8,320 bases of DNA from Methanomicrobiales archaeon (lineage in GTDB: Archaea > Halobacteriota > Methanomicrobia > Methanomicrobiales > Methanoculleaceae), in assembly GCA_019136335.1 (NCBI GenBank), contig JAGVUK010000279.1, forward strand, positions 1-8,320. The letters run 5' to 3'. This document shows, piece by piece, positions 6,112 to 8,320 of this stretch; positions within the stretch are counted from its first letter, which is position 1, and every line of letters begins with the position of its first letter. The translations under genes were made by a program, and so were the position numbers. The notes below the pieces were generated by a model. The model was not told where the DNA came from and searched no databases. It worked only from the letters and a program-made list of their open reading frames with translations.

Positions 6112-7317
6112 ATGTACCGTCTCGTCTGCGTTCACTGTGGTGCAACCTACACCCCGGACCAGATCATCTATACGTGCAACCGTTGCGGACACCTGCTGGC
6201 CGTCGAATACGACCTGGACGGCATCGACGTCTCCCGTGACGAATGGAACCGACGCCCCCTCTCGGTCTGGCGCTACCGCGAGCTCCTCCCGGTCCGGGGC
6301 GAACCGGTCACCCTCCAGGAAGGAGGCACCCCGCTCTACCACCTGAAGAATATCGGCAAAGAACTGGGCCTCCCCGAACTCTACGCCAAACACGAGGGGA
6401 TGAACCCGACCGGTTCGTTCAAGGACCGTGGCATGACCGTGGGCGTCAGTATGGCCCGGGAACTCGGTATGACGAGCGTCGCCTGCGCAAGCACCGGGAA
6501 CACCTCCGCAAGCCTTGCTGCCTACGCGGCGAAGGCCGACCTCCCCTGCATCGTCCTCCTGCCCGCAGGGAAGGTGGCCCTCGGCAAGGTCGCGCAGGCG
6601 TTGATGCACGGCGCACGGGTCATATCCATCCGCGGCAACTTTGATAAGGCGCTCGAGATGGTACACGAGCTCTGCATCAGCCAGGGGCTTTACCTCCTGA
6701 ACTCGGTCAACCCCTACCGCCTGGAGGGGCAGAAGACCATCGGGTTTGAGGCGATCGACCAGCTCGGCGGCGAGGTGCCCGACCGGATGGTCCTCCCCGT
6801 CGGGAATGCCGGCAACATCTCCGCGGTCTACAAGGGTCTCCGGGAACTCGAGGCCCTCGGGTTCATCGACCGGCTGCCGATGATGACCGGCATCCAGGCG
6901 GCGGGCTCGCAGCCGCTCGTGAAGGCGATAGCGCAGAACCTCGAAGAGCTCGTCCCTGAGACCGCGCCCGAGACGGTTGCGACCGCAATAAGGATCGGCG
7001 CCCCGGTGAACGCGGAGAAAGCGCTCGTCGCCGTCCGCGCGACCGGCGGGACGGCGGCGGCCGTGACCGACGAGGAGATCCTTGCCATGCAACGGGACCT
7101 TGCGAGGAAAGAGGGCATCGGGGTCGAACCCGCCTCCGCAGCCTCGGTCGCCGGAATACGGAAACTTGCCGAACAGGGGCTGATCGATAAGGATGAGCGG
7201 ATCGTCTGCGTGGTGACCGGTCATCTCTTAAAAGATCCGGAGACAGTGGTACGACAATGCGCGCCTCCCCTCGAGATCGACGCGGACCTGCACTCGCTGC
7301 TCTCTGCCTTGCACTGA
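6112..7317 (+). CDS. thrC: Threonine synthase
   Basis: The enzyme converts O-phosphohomoserine to threonine and phosphate with pyridoxal phosphate, the last step of threonine synthesis. The 401-residue product is a fold-type II PLP enzyme with the PLP-binding Lys104 in MNPTGSFKDRGM (97-108), the substrate loop ASTGNTSAS (126-134) and the phosphate-binding PVGNAGN (229-235). RIGAPVNAEKA and VCVVTGHLLKDP near the end are also typical. An N-terminal zinc ribbon, with Cys6, Cys9, Cys22 and Cys25, is usual in archaeal ThrC. The ATG at 6112 places this ribbon at the very N-terminus. The last 20 codons overlap the next gene in another frame; the tail after KDPETVVRQC reads like a normal ThrC ending, so the overlap looks real. 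The gene appears intact. Confidence 0.95.
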   Translation: MYRLVCVHCGATYTPDQIIYTCNRCGHLLAVEYDLDGIDVSRDEWNRRPLSVWRYRELLPVRGEPVTLQEGGTPLYHLKNIGKELGLPELYAKHEGMNPTGSFKDRGMTVGVSMARELGMTSVACASTGNTSASLAAYAAKADLPCIVLLPAGKVALGKVAQALMHGARVISIRGNFDKALEMVHELCISQGLYLLNSVNPYRLEGQKTIGFEAIDQLGGEVPDRMVLPVGNAGNISAVYKGLRELEALGFIDRLPMMTGIQAAGSQPLVKAIAQNLEELVPETAPETVATAIRIGAPVNAEKALVAVRATGGTAAAVTDEEILAMQRDLARKEGIGVEPASAASVAGIRKLAEQGLIDKDERIVCVVTGHLLKDPETVVRQCAPPLEIDADLHSLLSALH

Positions 7318-7871
7318 TCCTCATCTCGGCCCCGGCGGCGGCCGAAGAGGCCGCTTTCCAGGTGCTCCCCGGCGGCACCGTCTGCGAGGCCTCGGTCCAG
7401 GTCACGGCGAGCGAGTACGCGTTCTGGAGCCCGGGCCTGATGGGAGAGCGTGTCCCGCTCCAGGTCGAGGATCTCGAGGTGCTCGGTCCTTCGGGCCCGG
7501 TCGAGTACCGGGAGACGAGGAGAGGCATCATCACCTTCCCAGAGGGGAACTACACGATCACCTACCGGGTTCCCGTGAGAGATAACCATCTTGTTGCGGT
7601 CTTCGATAAACCGTACACCATAACCGTCTCCCTTCCCGGGGGGTTCGACGTCAGAAATCCGCTCATCGGCATGGTCAGCCCCGGCGGGGTCGTCTCCTCC
7701 GGGCCGAACGGGACCACGGAGATCACCTGGGACCGGGCGGACGCCATGGAGGTCCGCTTCTACGCCCCCGAGCGCGAGATCCTGCTCACCACGTTCGGCA
7801 CCATCTGGCTCTCGGTCGCCGTCGTCCTGCTCCTCCCCTACTTCGTATTGCGAAGGAGGGGCGACGAGTGA
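7257..7871 (+). CDS. Exported membrane-anchored protein, DUF5803-like
   Basis: The 204-residue product has a signal peptide (basic n-region MRASPRDRRG, hydrophobic core at about 11-24, AAAE cleavage-type site near 27-30), an outside domain of mostly beta-strand character, and a C-terminal membrane helix at about 178-198 ending in the stop-transfer RRRGDE. The segment GGFDVRNPLIGMVSPGG (128-144) and the anchor TTFGTIWLSVAVVLLLPY resemble archaeal DUF5803 proteins as I recall them; the function of that family is unknown. The start at 7257 is supported because the signal peptide needs it and I see no later start that keeps it. This puts the first 61 bases inside thrC in another frame. Its TGA overlaps the GTG of the next gene, so the two are probably translated together. 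Confidence 0.82.
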   Translation: MRASPRDRRGPALAALCLALILISAPAAAEEAAFQVLPGGTVCEASVQVTASEYAFWSPGLMGERVPLQVEDLEVLGPSGPVEYRETRRGIITFPEGNYTITYRVPVRDNHLVAVFDKPYTITVSLPGGFDVRNPLIGMVSPGGVVSSGPNGTTEITWDRADAMEVRFYAPEREILLTTFGTIWLSVAVVLLLPYFVLRRRGDE

Positions 7872-8320
7872 TCGATGTCGTCATAGCATCGTTCCTGATC
7901 GGGCTCTCCGGGGCCGCATCCCCCGGCCCCATGACCGCCTCGATCCTCGGCCTCGGGCCGCGGCGGCCGGGGCCGTTCGTTGCGGGGCTGGTGGCCGGGC
8001 ACGGTATCCCGGAGGCGGTCATGGTCGCGGCCATCGACCTCATCGCCCTCATCGGGTCGGGCGTCCTCGTCGCGCTCGGGATCGGGCAGTTCCTCCACGC
8101 GGGCGATGCCGTCGTCGCGAGCAAAGAGACGAGGGCGCCGGTCGCCTTCGGGGTGGCCTGCACGCTCGGGAGCCCCTACTGGTGGGTCTGGTGGCTCACG
8201 TTCGGCGTCGGGTTTCTCGCGCTCCACCCGTCGTTTGCCGCGTTCTACGTCGGGCACATCGGTGCGGATATCATCTGGTTCGGATTGCTCGGGATCGCGG
8301 TCTCACGGGGGGCGAACGTG
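7868..8320 (+). CDS. LysE-family transporter (3' end outside window)
   Basis: The first 151 residues are visible. The opening FLIGLSGAASPGPMTASILG (9-28) matches the LysE/RhtB family, whose first helix carries the G-x-x-P-G-P motif and whose members export amino acids or other small molecules. A later SPYWWVWW segment (about 110-117) corresponds to the NPYWF-WW block common in archaeal members. Hydrophobic spans alternate with short loops. The only suitable start is GTG at 7868, which overlaps the previous stop as GTGA. The link between helices two and three looks about 10 to 15 residues shorter than in the members I remember. With threonine synthase in the same operon an amino-acid substrate is tempting but unproven. 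Confidence 0.83.
   Translation, partial: MIDVVIASFLIGLSGAASPGPMTASILGLGPRRPGPFVAGLVAGHGIPEAVMVAAIDLIALIGSGVLVALGIGQFLHAGDAVVASKETRAPVAFGVACTLGSPYWWVWWLTFGVGFLALHPSFAAFYVGHIGADIIWFGLLGIAVSRGANV

Noticed and set aside
5500..7224. Long minus-strand open frame of 574 codons
   Set aside because: It lies antisense to two well-supported genes, has a composition typical of GC-rich shadow frames, and shows no recognisable motif.
1..8320. CRISPR array, mobile element, defence system, tRNA or rRNA
   Set aside because: I saw no regularly spaced repeats, transposase, integrase, toxin-antitoxin pair, restriction gene, tRNA cloverleaf or rRNA sequence.

Overview
This is a GC-rich archaeal window. The linked genes for ribosomal proteins L7Ae, S28e and L24e are an archaeal signature (bacteria lack S28e and L24e), and A/T boxes sit about 25-30 bases before several expected transcription starts. 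The mix of genes (a DUF2298 membrane protein, a DUF5803-like anchored protein, a Zn-ribbon threonine synthase and a YdjM-like membrane hydrolase) fits a euryarchaeote. My best guess is a Methanomicrobiales methanogen such as Methanoculleus, inferred from protein flavour and base composition, not from a search. Every supported gene is on the + strand.

Layout. 1-1956 is the 3' part of a large multi-pass DUF2298 protein. 1957-2134 is a promoter and leader containing a kink-turn-like motif. 2135-3374 is a tight ribosomal operon, L7Ae - S28e - L24e - nucleoside diphosphate kinase, closed by a hairpin plus T-tract at 3381-3404. 3405-3644 has no supported gene but holds a dense cluster of inverted and direct repeats. 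3645-5286 is a three-gene unit joined by two ATGA overlaps: a MarC-family membrane protein, a 68-residue two-helix membrane protein and a nitrilase-superfamily hydrolase. 5296-6039 is a membrane metal-dependent hydrolase (YdjM/DUF457 type) with its own TATA-like box inside the end of the hydrolase gene. 6112-8320 is threonine synthase, then an anchored DUF5803-like exported protein overlapping it by 61 bases, then a LysE-type exporter that starts on a GTGA overlap and runs off the window.

How the genes work together. The ribosomal genes plus ndk are a translation and nucleotide housekeeping unit. L7Ae probably controls its own message through the leader motif, as reported for another archaeon. 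In the last operon, threonine synthase makes threonine while a LysE-family protein usually exports amino acids or other small solutes, so a biosynthesis-export link is plausible but inferred. I found no defence system, CRISPR array, mobile element, tRNA or rRNA. The most interesting items are the L7Ae leader, the repeat-rich region before the MarC gene, the 61-base gene overlap and the small membrane protein.
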